This document shows, in pieces, positions 54,190 to 62,383 of a stretch of 64,000 nucleotides of DNA. Origin of the DNA: an uncultured bacterium. Its GTDB lineage: Bacteria > Cyanobacteriota > Vampirovibrionia > Gastranaerophilales > Gastranaerophilaceae. Position numbers and translations under genes: made by a program. Every line of letters starts with the position of its first letter. Positions within the stretch are counted from its first letter, which is position 1. The stretch covers positions 27,118-91,117 of the forward strand of contig CASELF010000017.1 of the NCBI GenBank assembly GCA_949288725.1. Direction: 5' to 3'. The notes beneath the pieces are model-generated. The model saw only the letters and a list, made by a program, of their open reading frames with translations. It was not told the DNA's origin and searched no databases.

Positions 54190-55123
54190 GATTGTTGTTA
54201 ATAAAGAAGAAGTTGAAAATTGCGGAAATTTGTCTTGGGGTGATGATATTGAAACAATTGCAAGCGAATTTTCTTTTGAATCAACAAGTGACATTGAAAT
54301 TGGTTCAAAAATACTTATTGCAAATGGCACAACCGGAAAAGAGGTTTTGCGCGGAATTTTAACAGATAAACAACGCTACACAAATAAAACATTTTCATAT
54401 TCGGGTTTTGATTATGGTTTTTATTTGAACAAAAATGAAGTAATAATTCAGTTTAACAAAGTAAAAATTGACACCGCAATAAGACAATTATGTGCAAAAG
54501 TTAATGTTCCTTGCGGGAATATTTGTTCAATAAATGCTTATGTGACAAAAATATTTAAAGACAAAACCGTTTCGGACATTATTATTGAATTATTAGAACT
54601 AGCGACACAAAAAACAGGCGCACAATATGTTTTTTCTTGTCAAAACGGAAAACTTGAAATCGTTAATACAAAACAAAAATGCGAATCACAAATTGAACTT
54701 GCACAAGGTCATTTAATAAGCATAAATGACAGTTTAGGTAATATAACATTTAGCGAATCAATTCAAGACCTTAAAAACTCTATTACACTTGTTGACACAA
54801 AAGAGAAAACAACATTTGTAGTTGCGAGTGCAAAAGACAGCGCAAGTATTCAAAAATTTGGTTTACTCGGTCAAATAGAATCAATTGACAAAGATGACAA
54901 GACGTCAAAAAGCGTTGTTGCTCAAAATATGTTAAAAGATTTAAACAAAGTTACGGTTTCAATATCGGTTGATATGTTAGGAACGGACGATTTTAAAAAA
55001 GGTTCAATTTTATCGTTAGATTATCCGGATTATGGACTTTCGGGTGATTATTATGCAAAAAGCACAAGACACAATATTTCAAATAAAAATCATTATGTAA
55101 ATGCGGAATTGGTGAAAGTATGA
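54173..55123 (+). CDS. Baseplate hub protein (XkdQ-like)
   Basis: The 316-residue protein resembles the gpD/XkdQ hub: NCGNLSWGDDIETIASEFSF at the start, SYSGFDYGFYLNKNE, then VSDIIIELLELATQKTG. It forms the central hub of the baseplate around the tube. Overlaps the next start (ATGA). Confidence 0.85.
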   Translation: MQTLYKIVVNKEEVENCGNLSWGDDIETIASEFSFESTSDIEIGSKILIANGTTGKEVLRGILTDKQRYTNKTFSYSGFDYGFYLNKNEVIIQFNKVKIDTAIRQLCAKVNVPCGNICSINAYVTKIFKDKTVSDIIIELLELATQKTGAQYVFSCQNGKLEIVNTKQKCESQIELAQGHLISINDSLGNITFSESIQDLKNSITLVDTKEKTTFVVASAKDSASIQKFGLLGQIESIDKDDKTSKSVVAQNMLKDLNKVTVSISVDMLGTDDFKKGSILSLDYPDYGLSGDYYAKSTRHNISNKNHYVNAELVKV

Positions 55124-55587
55124 CAGATAAAAGCGACAAATTAGCGTTAAAATTTGCAAAAGAGTTTAAAAAACGCAACAATCCGTCTTCATACAAAGAA
55201 TTAACAATTGCGACAGTGCAAGCAATTGAGCCGTTGCAATTGACGGTTGCAAATTCGCAAATTTTATTAAGTGAAGAATTAGGGAATTTATTTATTCCTG
55301 AATGGTTTACATTCCGTTGCAATATTGATTCAACCGGCATGTTATCTGAAACAGTCACAAGCGAAACGGATTCAGCGCAAGCAGTCACGGAAACACACTC
55401 ACAAAGTGGTGCGCCTTGTAATATGCCTAATGCAATTGCAAATTTATCAAATGCAATTTTGGCGGTTCGTGATGAACTATTAGCATTGAAATGTGAATTA
55501 AAAATTGGCGATAAATTGATTGTTGCGCCTTTGGAATCTGATTCAGAATATGTAATTGTTGATAAATTGACGACAAAGGGGGAATAA
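55120..55587 (+). CDS. DUF2577-family baseplate protein (XkdR-like)
   Basis: The 155-residue protein matches XkdR by start (LALKFAKEFKKRNNPSSYKE), IATVQAIEPLQLTV, and the C-terminal KIGDKLIVAPLESDSEYVIV. It directly precedes the DUF2634 gene as in PBSX. Confidence 0.85.
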   Translation: MTDKSDKLALKFAKEFKKRNNPSSYKELTIATVQAIEPLQLTVANSQILLSEELGNLFIPEWFTFRCNIDSTGMLSETVTSETDSAQAVTETHSQSGAPCNMPNAIANLSNAILAVRDELLALKCELKIGDKLIVAPLESDSEYVIVDKLTTKGE

Positions 55588-56037
55588 ATGTTTCCGGAAG
55601 ATGATATTGACGAAACACTTGAAAGTTTAACGGCGTCAATTGAAAATGCCGAAAGTGTTTTGTTATGTTTTAAATTTGATTTTGACAAAAAAGAATATGT
55701 AATCAAGGACGGTTCACCGGAATTGATTCAAGAATATGAAGCAACAAAACAGTGGATTCAAAAATTTCTTTCAACGGATATTGGAACACTTGAAATTTAT
55801 GACGGATATAAATTCGGTACTTCATATAAAAAAATGATGGGTTCAAAAAGTATCAATAACGGATATATTGAATCAGAAATTGAACGTGAAATCCGTGAGG
55901 GGTTTTTATTATGTCCGTCAATAAGAAAAATTGTTTCTTATGATTCTGAAAAACAAGGAACAAGGCTTTGTTTAAAAATTACAGTTGCTTTAAACAGTGG
56001 CGCAAGCGCAGAGTGTAACGCAACATTAGGGGTATAA
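55588..56037 (+). CDS. DUF2634-family baseplate protein (XkdS, gpW/gp25-like)
   Basis: The 149-residue protein has TKQWIQKFLSTDIGTLEIYD and EIEREIREGFLLCPSIRKI, the gp25-like wedge pattern. It initiates sheath attachment at the baseplate. AAAGGGGG precedes the ATG. Confidence 0.88.
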   Translation: MFPEDDIDETLESLTASIENAESVLLCFKFDFDKKEYVIKDGSPELIQEYEATKQWIQKFLSTDIGTLEIYDGYKFGTSYKKMMGSKSINNGYIESEIEREIREGFLLCPSIRKIVSYDSEKQGTRLCLKITVALNSGASAECNATLGV

Positions 56038-56038
56038 A

Positions 56039-57181
56039 ATGACAGAATTATATAATCAAACACAAGACGAAATAACGTCCGAATTATTGGCGAATATGCC
56101 GAAAAAATATCAAAAAACAATCGGGTTTCCGATATGGGATTTTTTGCGTGCAATAGCAATTTATATATATGAAATTTTAAAAGATATTAAAACGATACTT
56201 TCATGGCAAAATGTTGATAATATGACCGGTGAAGACTTGCGCCGTTGGGTATTTCAAAGACGCGGGATTGAGTGGAAGCCGGCAACAAAGGCAACGACTA
56301 TATTGACAACAACCGGAACGGGCTTTTCGCTTACAGCCGGACAGATAGTCGGTGAATCCGATACAGGGTTAATGTTTGCAGTGACGGAAGATTTTGTTTC
56401 AGACACTGGGATTGCAGAAATTCCGGTTGAATGCACAACAGCCGGCACAATTGGCAATATTCCGGCGGGTTCTATAACTAAAATTCCGGTTACAATTGAC
56501 GGTTTATCAACCATTGTAAATAACCAAAACGCAACGGGCGGATATGATGATGAAAGCGACGATTCTTTGCGTGAAAGATATTATGAAGACCTACAATTGC
56601 CGATTGTTTCCGGCAATAAAAACCATTACAGAAAATGGGCGCGTGAAATTACCGGCGTTAAAGACGCGAAAGTAAAAGCATTATGGAATGGTGACAACAC
56701 GGTAAAAGTCATTATTCTTGATGAAGAAAACTTGATTGCGACCGACGAATTAGTTGAAGAAGTTCAAAACTATATTGACCCGTTGGGTGACGGTTGGGGA
56801 GAGGGGAACGGCGAAGCCCCATGCGGTGCTTATTGTACGGTTGCAAAGGCATTAAAAAAAGAAGTTGCCATTAGTGCAAATATTGAAATTAAAACCGGTT
56901 TTGATTTTACAACAGTTAAAAATAATATTGAAGCAAGTTTGAAATCTTATTTTAAAGAAATTGCATTCAGTGAAGACGGGATTGTGTCTTATACACAAAT
57001 TTCATCATATATATTAAAAGCCGACGGCGTGAAAGACCATTCCGGCATGTTAATAAATGGCGGAATTGATAATTTAAAGGTGCAAGACACAAAAACGGAC
57101 ACGGAAGTTGCCGTGTTAGGAACTTTGACATTAACAGAGGTGCAAAATGTTGTTAACAGCGTTAATCAACAAACTACATAA
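56039..57181 (+). CDS. Baseplate J-like protein (XkdT)
   Basis: The 380-residue wedge protein has the Baseplate_J signature: GLSTIVNNQNATGGYDDESD and SLRERYYEDLQLPIVSGNKN, then the AREITGVKDAKVKALWNGDN segment. It overlaps the next gene by 35 bases. Confidence 0.93.
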   Translation: MTELYNQTQDEITSELLANMPKKYQKTIGFPIWDFLRAIAIYIYEILKDIKTILSWQNVDNMTGEDLRRWVFQRRGIEWKPATKATTILTTTGTGFSLTAGQIVGESDTGLMFAVTEDFVSDTGIAEIPVECTTAGTIGNIPAGSITKIPVTIDGLSTIVNNQNATGGYDDESDDSLRERYYEDLQLPIVSGNKNHYRKWAREITGVKDAKVKALWNGDNTVKVIILDEENLIATDELVEEVQNYIDPLGDGWGEGNGEAPCGAYCTVAKALKKEVAISANIEIKTGFDFTTVKNNIEASLKSYFKEIAFSEDGIVSYTQISSYILKADGVKDHSGMLINGGIDNLKVQDTKTDTEVAVLGTLTLTEVQNVVNSVNQQTT

Positions 57182-57704
57182 ATATGACCGCAAAAGTCAA
57201 TTTGTATATGATTTATTTTATGCGGTGCATAAAAAACTTGCAGAAGTTCATGAGTATATAAAAAATTTAAAAAATGAATTCTTTTTTGACACATTGAACT
57301 TGTCAATCCCGTCTTATGAAAAATTGATGAAATTAACACCATTTGCAGACGCAACAAAAGAAGAAAGGCAATCCGCAATATGGGCGCGTTGGCTTGCAAA
57401 TGGGAAAAACACAATCAAGTTAATTCAAGATATATGTAATACTTGGAAAAATGGCGAAATTGACGCAAGTTTTGTTGAGGGGAAAATAAAACTTCAATTC
57501 ATAGGTTCTTATGGAATACCTAGTCAAAGTGCTTTGTCTGCATTAGTCAAACAGATTGAAGATATTATTCCGGCGCACATTGGTTTCTTTTGGCAATATA
57601 AGTTTTTGCTAAAAAAAGAAATTCATAATGTGCTTACAAAATCAGAAATGCAACAGTTGAGTAAAAATAAATATTGTGAGGTTAAAACAAATGAAACAAA
57701 CTGA
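57147..57704 (+). CDS. DUF2313-family tail protein (XkdU/YmfQ-like)
   Basis: The 185-residue protein fits the DUF2313 family (FFDTLNLSIPSYEKLMKLTP, DATKEERQSAIWARWLANGK). It links the wedge to the fibre. A GAGGTG site precedes the ATG. It overlaps the fibre gene by 14 bases. Confidence 0.86.
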   Translation: MLLTALINKLHKYDRKSQFVYDLFYAVHKKLAEVHEYIKNLKNEFFFDTLNLSIPSYEKLMKLTPFADATKEERQSAIWARWLANGKNTIKLIQDICNTWKNGEIDASFVEGKIKLQFIGSYGIPSQSALSALVKQIEDIIPAHIGFFWQYKFLLKKEIHNVLTKSEMQQLSKNKYCEVKTNETN

Positions 57705-59343
57705 AAATTTAGGTTTAAATTTAACAGATATGACAGAAGACGGCAATCAATTATTTGATTTTGAACGTGATTTGAATCAACCTTTTGAAATAATAGATGA
57801 AGCAATAGGGGAACTTCAAGCCCGTTCAGTTTCCGCAGGCATTCCGCCGTCTAATTGTAAAAATTTACGGGTAGAAAAAAGCGGAACAAATTATTTGTTA
57901 AATTGGAATGACCCGAAAGACACGGTCATAAATGATTTAACATTATGCACATGGTGGAAAACGGTCATTGTAAAAAAATCGGGTTCATACCCGGAAACAC
58001 CGGAAGACGGAACGGTTGTTTTAACAAATACAGTGCGTGACAAGTATTCAAAAGAAGCGTATGTTGACGAAATTGACGACGACACCGAAACAGAATATTA
58101 TTATCGTGCTTTTCCTTATTCGGTTAATGGTGTTTGTAACCTTGACCCGCAAAATTATTTCGGTACGGTTATATATGAATTTATTCTTGACACAACAAAT
58201 TCAAATCCGAAAACTTGCATTAAATATGCGGGGATAAATGAAGACTTTACACCGGCACACATGGATTATGAAAATGAAGTCTTTGACTATGGTTCTTGGA
58301 AAGATACATTTATAATGTCATTGGCGCGTCCTTGTATGCTTAAAACAAGCGGTGTTGTTGATTATTATTTGAATCCGGACGACCTAACACAAAAAGAAGA
58401 CGGCACACCGTCAGATGTTTCAAATGAAAGTTATGACGGCAATGCAATGGTGCAATTTGCGCAATTTTGGATTAAAGCCGTTCAAGAGGGTGCAAAAATC
58501 CATGTTTATATTGCAAATAAACAGGTTGATGAAAATTATAAGGATTATATGCACTATGGTGAAGACGGAACATTAAAACAATATGTTTATCGTGCTATTT
58601 ACGACGGTTCAAATATTAGCAATAAAATCCGTTCACTATCCGGCAAAACTATTTGTCGGAGTTTAGCAGGAAACACACAAATTGCCAATGCACGTGCAAA
58701 CGGTTCCGGTTGGAACGTTGACGCATACGCCGATAGAGTAGCAATAAATTTTCTTTTGATGTTAATCGGAAAATCGCTTGACACACAAACAACATTCGGA
58801 ACGGGGCGTTATACTGGTTATGTAAATGAATCAAACACAAATCAATTATTGACTACCGGAACAAATGACAAAAAGGGAATGTTCTATGGTGACAACAACA
58901 ACGGTTGTGTGACTGTTTTTTTCATTCAAAATTGGTGGGGAAATATTTGGAAAATCACAAACGGTTTAATTCAAAAGAACGGCAAATTGTATGTTAAATT
59001 TACTTACGGAACACAAGACGGTTCAAGTGCGACCGGATATAATCAAACAGATTCAACCGGATATATTGACACCGGCGTGACCTTACCCGGAACAATTTCA
59101 CAACTATATATAAAATCAATGAAATTAGTTTCCGGCTATGGGCTTGTTCCGTCGGCAGATTCGGGGGGTTCTTCTTCCACTTATTTTTGTGACGGACTTT
59201 GGAGTAATTCTTCACTTGTCGGTTTTGCGCGCTTTGGTTGGAATTCCCATTCACAGTTGTTAGCCGGTGGTTTCTACCTTGCTTTGAACAATGCTGTTTC
59301 TCATGCGAATTGGAACTATGGCGTCGCGCTCTCTTACAAATAA
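57691..59343 (+). CDS. Tail fibre/receptor-binding protein diversified by a retroelement
   Basis: The 550-residue protein follows the baseplate genes. Residues about 1-50 are the attachment part. A fibronectin-III-like domain lies at about 52-150 (PPSNCKNLRVEKSGTNYLLN to YYYRAFPYSVNG). The C-terminal part is a presumed C-type lectin fold ending in the variable region, residues 511-550 (GFARFGWNSHSQ ... NWNYGVALSYK). Variable residues relative to the template are 511, 517, 520, 527, 531, 535 and 548. It probably binds host surface receptors. ATG 57691 is chosen with GAGG 9 bases upstream. Confidence 0.88.
   Translation: MKQTENLGLNLTDMTEDGNQLFDFERDLNQPFEIIDEAIGELQARSVSAGIPPSNCKNLRVEKSGTNYLLNWNDPKDTVINDLTLCTWWKTVIVKKSGSYPETPEDGTVVLTNTVRDKYSKEAYVDEIDDDTETEYYYRAFPYSVNGVCNLDPQNYFGTVIYEFILDTTNSNPKTCIKYAGINEDFTPAHMDYENEVFDYGSWKDTFIMSLARPCMLKTSGVVDYYLNPDDLTQKEDGTPSDVSNESYDGNAMVQFAQFWIKAVQEGAKIHVYIANKQVDENYKDYMHYGEDGTLKQYVYRAIYDGSNISNKIRSLSGKTICRSLAGNTQIANARANGSGWNVDAYADRVAINFLLMLIGKSLDTQTTFGTGRYTGYVNESNTNQLLTTGTNDKKGMFYGDNNNGCVTVFFIQNWWGNIWKITNGLIQKNGKLYVKFTYGTQDGSSATGYNQTDSTGYIDTGVTLPGTISQLYIKSMKLVSGYGLVPSADSGGSSSTYFCDGLWSNSSLVGFARFGWNSHSQLLAGGFYLALNNAVSHANWNYGVALSYK
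59221..59337 (+). repeat. DGR variable repeat (VR)
   Basis: 117 bases at the 3' end of the fibre gene. Compared with 59511-59627 it differs at offsets 1, 19, 28, 49, 62, 73 and 112, with no gap. Six of these are A in the downstream copy (changed to G, C, G, C, G and T in turn, omitting offset 19, which is G to T). All change an amino acid. The end GGCGTCGCGCTC is identical in all copies and may be the initiation-of-homing element. Confidence 0.9.
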
Positions 59344-59359
59344 CCTCTTTGGGGGGTTT

Positions 59360-59375
59360 GGGGGGTTCACCCCCC
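59360..59375 (+). other. GC hairpin just downstream of VR
   Basis: Six Gs (59360-59365) pair with six Cs (59370-59375) around TTCA, 17 bases after the fibre stop. It has no T-run. Characterised DGRs have a hairpin after VR that helps target recognition; neither template-like copy here is followed by one. Confidence 0.55.
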
Positions 59376-59381
59376 TTGTCT

Positions 59382-59410
59382 TGAGCCGTAAGGCTCATGA
59401 AAAATTTTTT
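59382..59410 (+). terminator. Hairpin and T-run after the fibre gene
   Basis: TGAGCC-GTAA-GGCTCA (59382-59397) is followed by a run of Ts from 59404. It probably ends or reduces fibre transcription before the template region. Confidence 0.65.
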
Positions 59411-59510
59411 TTGCGGGCTATTTTACGTATTTTAAAAATAAATATGTTTGTGGTATGTTATTTTTGCAAGAAATTGTGTTGAACATTTAAAATTTGGGTA
59501 ATATGCCACG

Positions 59511-59627
59511 AGTTTTGCGCGCTTTGGTGGGAATTCCAATTCACAGTTGTTAGCCGGTAGTTTCTACCTTGATTTGAACAATACTGTTTCTCATGCGAAT
59601 TGGAACTATGGCGTCGCGCTCACTTAC
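59511..59627 (+). repeat. DGR template repeat (TR), best match to VR
   Basis: This non-coding copy is about 94% identical to VR over 117 bases. Within it, 24 or so positions are A and six of these are altered in VR, against one of more than 90 other positions. That is the adenine-specific signature of mutagenic retrohoming. No open frame enters it from upstream (TAA at 59499-59501 in its frame). Confidence 0.87.
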
Positions 59628-59643
59628 TAGGGTAATAAATCAA

Positions 59644-59760
59644 GGTTTTGCGCGCTTTGGTAGCAATCCGAATGACGGCTTGTTGGTTGGTGCTTTTGCG
59701 TTGAATGTGAACAATGCCGTGTCGCACTCGAATTGGAACTATGGCGTCGCGCTCTCATAC
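59644..59760 (+). repeat. Second, diverged VR/TR-like repeat
   Basis: This copy starts 133 bases after the first TR, has the same length and frame, and encodes GFARFGSNPNDGLLVGAF... then NWNYGVALSY before TAA. It shares the first 18 bases and last 25 or so with VR and TR, but differs from both at many non-A sites, including synonymous ones. It is not the template of the present VR. It is the copy nearest the reverse transcriptase (111 bases). Confidence 0.82.
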
Positions 59761-59874
59761 TAATTTATTAAGACTTACAATGTGGTTTGTTATCCGTACC
59801 GCTTGGTAAAAATTGACCGCAAAAGAGGCATGGATTAGTAGCATGTCGAAAGTCCGTGAGGTTTTAGTAAGAGA

Positions 59875-61014
59875 ATGAAATCATTTAATCACCTCTTTGA
59901 AGTTGCAACAAGCGACGAAATAATATATTCGTCGCTTATGGACGCAAGCAAGCGTAAAAAAGACCGTCCGAACGTTCAAAAGATATTATTAAACAAAGAA
60001 AAATATATTAAGAAATTCCGCGAATGGTTGTTAAAAGGCGATTATCAACCAATTAAACACATTGCAACTGTTATAAATGACGGATTTTTGCTTAAAAAGC
60101 GTGTTGTTATTCAACCGTATTTTTACCCCGAACAATGGGCGCAACACGTCGTCGTGAAAACATTACAACCAATGTTTATGCATGGAATGTATGAATTTTC
60201 TTGTGGCTCTGTTCCTAATCGTGGCATACATCATGGAAAAAGACACCTTGAAAAATTTATCCGAAATAATAAGTCTGAAATTAAATATGTTTTGAAATTG
60301 GATATTCGGCATTTTTACGAAAGTGTAGATATTGATTTATTAAAGACCCGATTTAAAGAATCAATTCATGATGAAAGAATGTTGAATTTAATTTTCTTTA
60401 TTCTTGATTCTAATAGTGCGGTCTTGGGTGATACCGAAATAAAAGAGGGGTTGCCGATTGGTTTCTATACGTCACAATGGTTTGCAAACTGGTTTTTACA
60501 ACCATTTGACCATTATGTGAAAGAAAAATTAAAAGTTAAATGCTATGTTCGTTATATGGACGACATTGTAATTTTCGGAAGAAATAAAAAGGAATTACAC
60601 TTAAAACTTGAACAAATTAAACAGTATTTGGCAGGCATGAAATTGACTGTCAAGGATAATTATCAAGTTTTTAGATTTGATTATATTGACCGAAACGGGA
60701 AAAGACGCGGGCGTTTTATTGATTTTATGGGGTTTAAATTTTACAGAGATAAAACGACTATACGCGGAAAAATATTTGTTCGTGCGCTTAGAAAAGCACG
60801 GAAAATTAAAGCAAAATCGAATCCGACATGGTATGACGCAAGTCAAATTTTAAGTTATACCGGTTGGTTTAAATATACCGATACATACAACGCTTACCAA
60901 AAATATATTATTCAAAATGTAAATATTGAAGCGTGCAAGGATTTAATCAGGCGTAAAGATAAAAAAGGGGGTAAAAGTGCAAATAAATTGGAAAAGGGCG
61001 GAAAGCCTATGTAA
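59875..61014 (+). CDS. DGR-type reverse transcriptase
   Basis: The 379-residue protein has the RT palm motifs: KLDIRHFYESVD with the first catalytic Asp (D143), LPIGFYTSQWFANW with IGFYTSQ at 195-201 (the IGxxxSQ form typical of DGR enzymes, where group II intron RTs have QGxxxSP), and YMDD at 227-230. A basic thumb-like C-terminus follows; there is no maturase or endonuclease domain. It copies the template RNA with errors at adenines and the cDNA replaces VR. The 531-base region upstream holds the hairpins and both template-like repeats. Confidence 0.95.
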   Translation: MKSFNHLFEVATSDEIIYSSLMDASKRKKDRPNVQKILLNKEKYIKKFREWLLKGDYQPIKHIATVINDGFLLKKRVVIQPYFYPEQWAQHVVVKTLQPMFMHGMYEFSCGSVPNRGIHHGKRHLEKFIRNNKSEIKYVLKLDIRHFYESVDIDLLKTRFKESIHDERMLNLIFFILDSNSAVLGDTEIKEGLPIGFYTSQWFANWFLQPFDHYVKEKLKVKCYVRYMDDIVIFGRNKKELHLKLEQIKQYLAGMKLTVKDNYQVFRFDYIDRNGKRRGRFIDFMGFKFYRDKTTIRGKIFVRALRKARKIKAKSNPTWYDASQILSYTGWFKYTDTYNAYQKYIIQNVNIEACKDLIRRKDKKGGKSANKLEKGGKPM

Positions 61015-61264
61015 ACCAATTGAAGTTGATTCAACAAGTTCAATTGACGGTGTTTATATCCGAAAAAATATCACAAATGAAACAAGAATTGGAAGTGATG
61101 AACAGGAATACACCGTTTTTTGTTATGATGAAGCCTTTTTGACACATTCAGAGTATGAAAGATATGTGCTTGTTAATGATTTAACTTCAAGTATCGAATT
61201 AAAACATGAAAACGATATTATTGACAATTACACATTACAACTAATTGAGGGGGGTATTTTATGA
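60977..61264 (+). CDS. Hypothetical protein overlapping the RT gene, 95 aa
   Basis: It starts at GTG 60977 with AGGGGG 5 bases upstream, inside the last 38 bases of the RT gene. The protein is acidic and probably beta-rich (IEVDSTSSIDGVYIRKNITN, YTVFCYDEAFLTHSEYERYV). Similar small proteins occur beside tail-fibre genes. It does not resemble the basic helical Avd accessory factor. Its stop overlaps the XkdX start. Confidence 0.65.
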   Translation: MQINWKRAESLCKPIEVDSTSSIDGVYIRKNITNETRIGSDEQEYTVFCYDEAFLTHSEYERYVLVNDLTSSIELKHENDIIDNYTLQLIEGGIL

Positions 61265-61392
61265 CATCATTGTTTGTTCAGTCCTTAAAAAGATTGTATG
61301 ACGCCGGACGGATAACAATTCAAGAAGTTCAAGAACGATTGAATAAAAAACAAATTACAGAAAAAGAATATTCCGAAATTGTTTCAGAATAA
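61261..61392 (+). CDS. XkdX-family small tail protein, 43 aa
   Basis: The pattern LKRLYDAGRITIQEVQERLN followed by KKQITEKEYSEIV matches XkdX, a tiny protein found after tail-fibre genes in PBSX-type phages. Start overlaps the preceding stop (ATGA). Confidence 0.82.
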   Translation: MTSLFVQSLKRLYDAGRITIQEVQERLNKKQITEKEYSEIVSE

Positions 61393-61427
61393 AATTTTTG
61401 GCTGGGTTGGTTGGGCGTTTCGGGAGT

Positions 61428-61453
61428 AGCACGCAACGGTGGCGTGCTTTTTT
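61428..61453 (+). terminator. Terminator after the XkdX gene
   Basis: AGCACGC (61428-61434) pairs with GCGTGCT (61442-61448), followed by Ts. Confidence 0.8.
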
Positions 61454-61485
61454 AGTGCAAAATTTAACATGAAAGGGATAAAAAT

Positions 61486-61860
61486 ATGCAAAAAGAAAGT
61501 TTTTTAAATTTTATAAATGGATTTACCGCAGTTGCGCAAAATGAGATTGCGGAACTTGCAAGCACAAAAAAGAATAATGAAAACAAGAAAAAACAACTTG
61601 ACCTTACAATGTTTAAATACGTTCAAAAAGTGCTTACAACACAAAAATTAAATATTTTCGTCAAACTTTTAATAAAAAAATTGATTGTTCCGTGCTTAGA
61701 TGATGTGACACAATTGATTTATGACTTATTGAAAACCAAAATAAAAGGGGTAACACCGGAAGACGAAAAAGAAGACGATTCCGACGATAATGAAAAAGAC
61801 GACGCGTCGCAGGCACAAGACAATTCAAATAAGAAAAACAATTCAAATAAAAATAGTTAA
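61486..61860 (+). CDS. Hypothetical phage protein with acidic tail, 124 aa
   Basis: No family recognised. A helical N-terminal part (about 1-85) with a moderately hydrophobic stretch LIKKLIVPCLDDVTQLIYDL, then a tail rich in Asp, Glu, Asn and Lys. It lies between two terminators, in the lysis region. Confidence 0.62.
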   Translation: MQKESFLNFINGFTAVAQNEIAELASTKKNNENKKKQLDLTMFKYVQKVLTTQKLNIFVKLLIKKLIVPCLDDVTQLIYDLLKTKIKGVTPEDEKEDDSDDNEKDDASQAQDNSNKKNNSNKNS

Positions 61861-61885
61861 GACGGCATTTTAAAGCCGTCTTTTT
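61859..61885 (+). terminator. Terminator after the acidic-tail gene
   Basis: GACGGC (61861-61866) pairs with GCCGTC (61875-61880), extended by AA/TT, and followed by five Ts. Confidence 0.78.
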
Positions 61886-61914
61886 GTTGATACATACAAA
61901 GAATGGGGGTATTT

Positions 61915-62133
61915 ATGGAAGCAGAAAACAAAGAAAAATTAAAACAAGAGGGTTGGGGCGTTCTTAAAGACGTTTTAACGGTTATTACAAACAGGGGTTA
62001 CAATGCACTTGAAATTGTCATAACTGATAGTAAACCCGCATGGGACGACGCATTATTGCCGGCACTTGAAAAAGTAAAAGAGTTTGCAATTAAAAATATT
62101 GCGAAAATCGGGGTTAAAAATAATGCCGTTTGA
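61915..62133 (+). CDS. Small hypothetical phage protein, 72 aa
   Basis: No family recognised. Helical, with GGGGG 5 bases before the ATG at 61915 (the frame opens at 61903). No clear membrane segment. It overlaps the next gene by 11 bases. Confidence 0.55.
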   Translation: MEAENKEKLKQEGWGVLKDVLTVITNRGYNALEIVITDSKPAWDDALLPALEKVKEFAIKNIAKIGVKNNAV

Positions 62134-62371
62134 TGTTCCAAAGGCTATTGAAGCATTAGGAAAAGCCACAGACAGTGGCTTTTCCTTTGCAAAAACAGCA
62201 AAAGAAAAACAATCAGAAACGGCAATTTTAAAAGACCGTGAAAGTTTGCAAAAAGCCGTTAATATAGCCGAAAAAATTATTTTACTTACATATAAATATT
62301 ACAATAATTTTTCAAAAAAGGATAAAAAAGAGTTTGACAACCTATTTGAAGACTTTTTGAAATACAACTAA
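62123..62371 (+). CDS. Small hypothetical phage protein, 82 aa
   Basis: No family recognised. Helical and charged (SFAKTAKEKQSETAILKDRE). The start at 62123 follows a run of As with GGGG further upstream. Part of the lysis-region string of small genes. Confidence 0.52.
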   Translation: MPFDVPKAIEALGKATDSGFSFAKTAKEKQSETAILKDRESLQKAVNIAEKIILLTYKYYNNFSKKDKKEFDNLFEDFLKYN

Positions 62372-62383
62372 TCGGGGGAAATA

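Noticed and set aside
59000..59398. A minus-strand open frame across VR
   Set aside because: It is the antisense of the fibre gene and has no family features; its frame would be scrambled by VR mutation.
59644..59760. This copy as the template for the present VR
   Set aside because: VR differs from it at many sites where the copy has C, G or T, and at synonymous positions, which adenine mutagenesis cannot produce.
59595..59763. A short open frame running from the first template repeat into the second
   Set aside because: It begins in a shifted frame of the repeat, has no ribosome site and probably arises only because the repeats overlap in frame by chance.
59875..61014. Group II intron or retron reverse transcriptase
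   Set aside because: There is no maturase or intron RNA, the motif is IGxxxSQ rather than QGxxxSP, and the flanking VR/TR repeats fit a DGR.
60977..61264. Calling this gene avd
   Set aside because: Avd is a basic four-helix protein of about 120 residues; this product is acidic and strand-rich.
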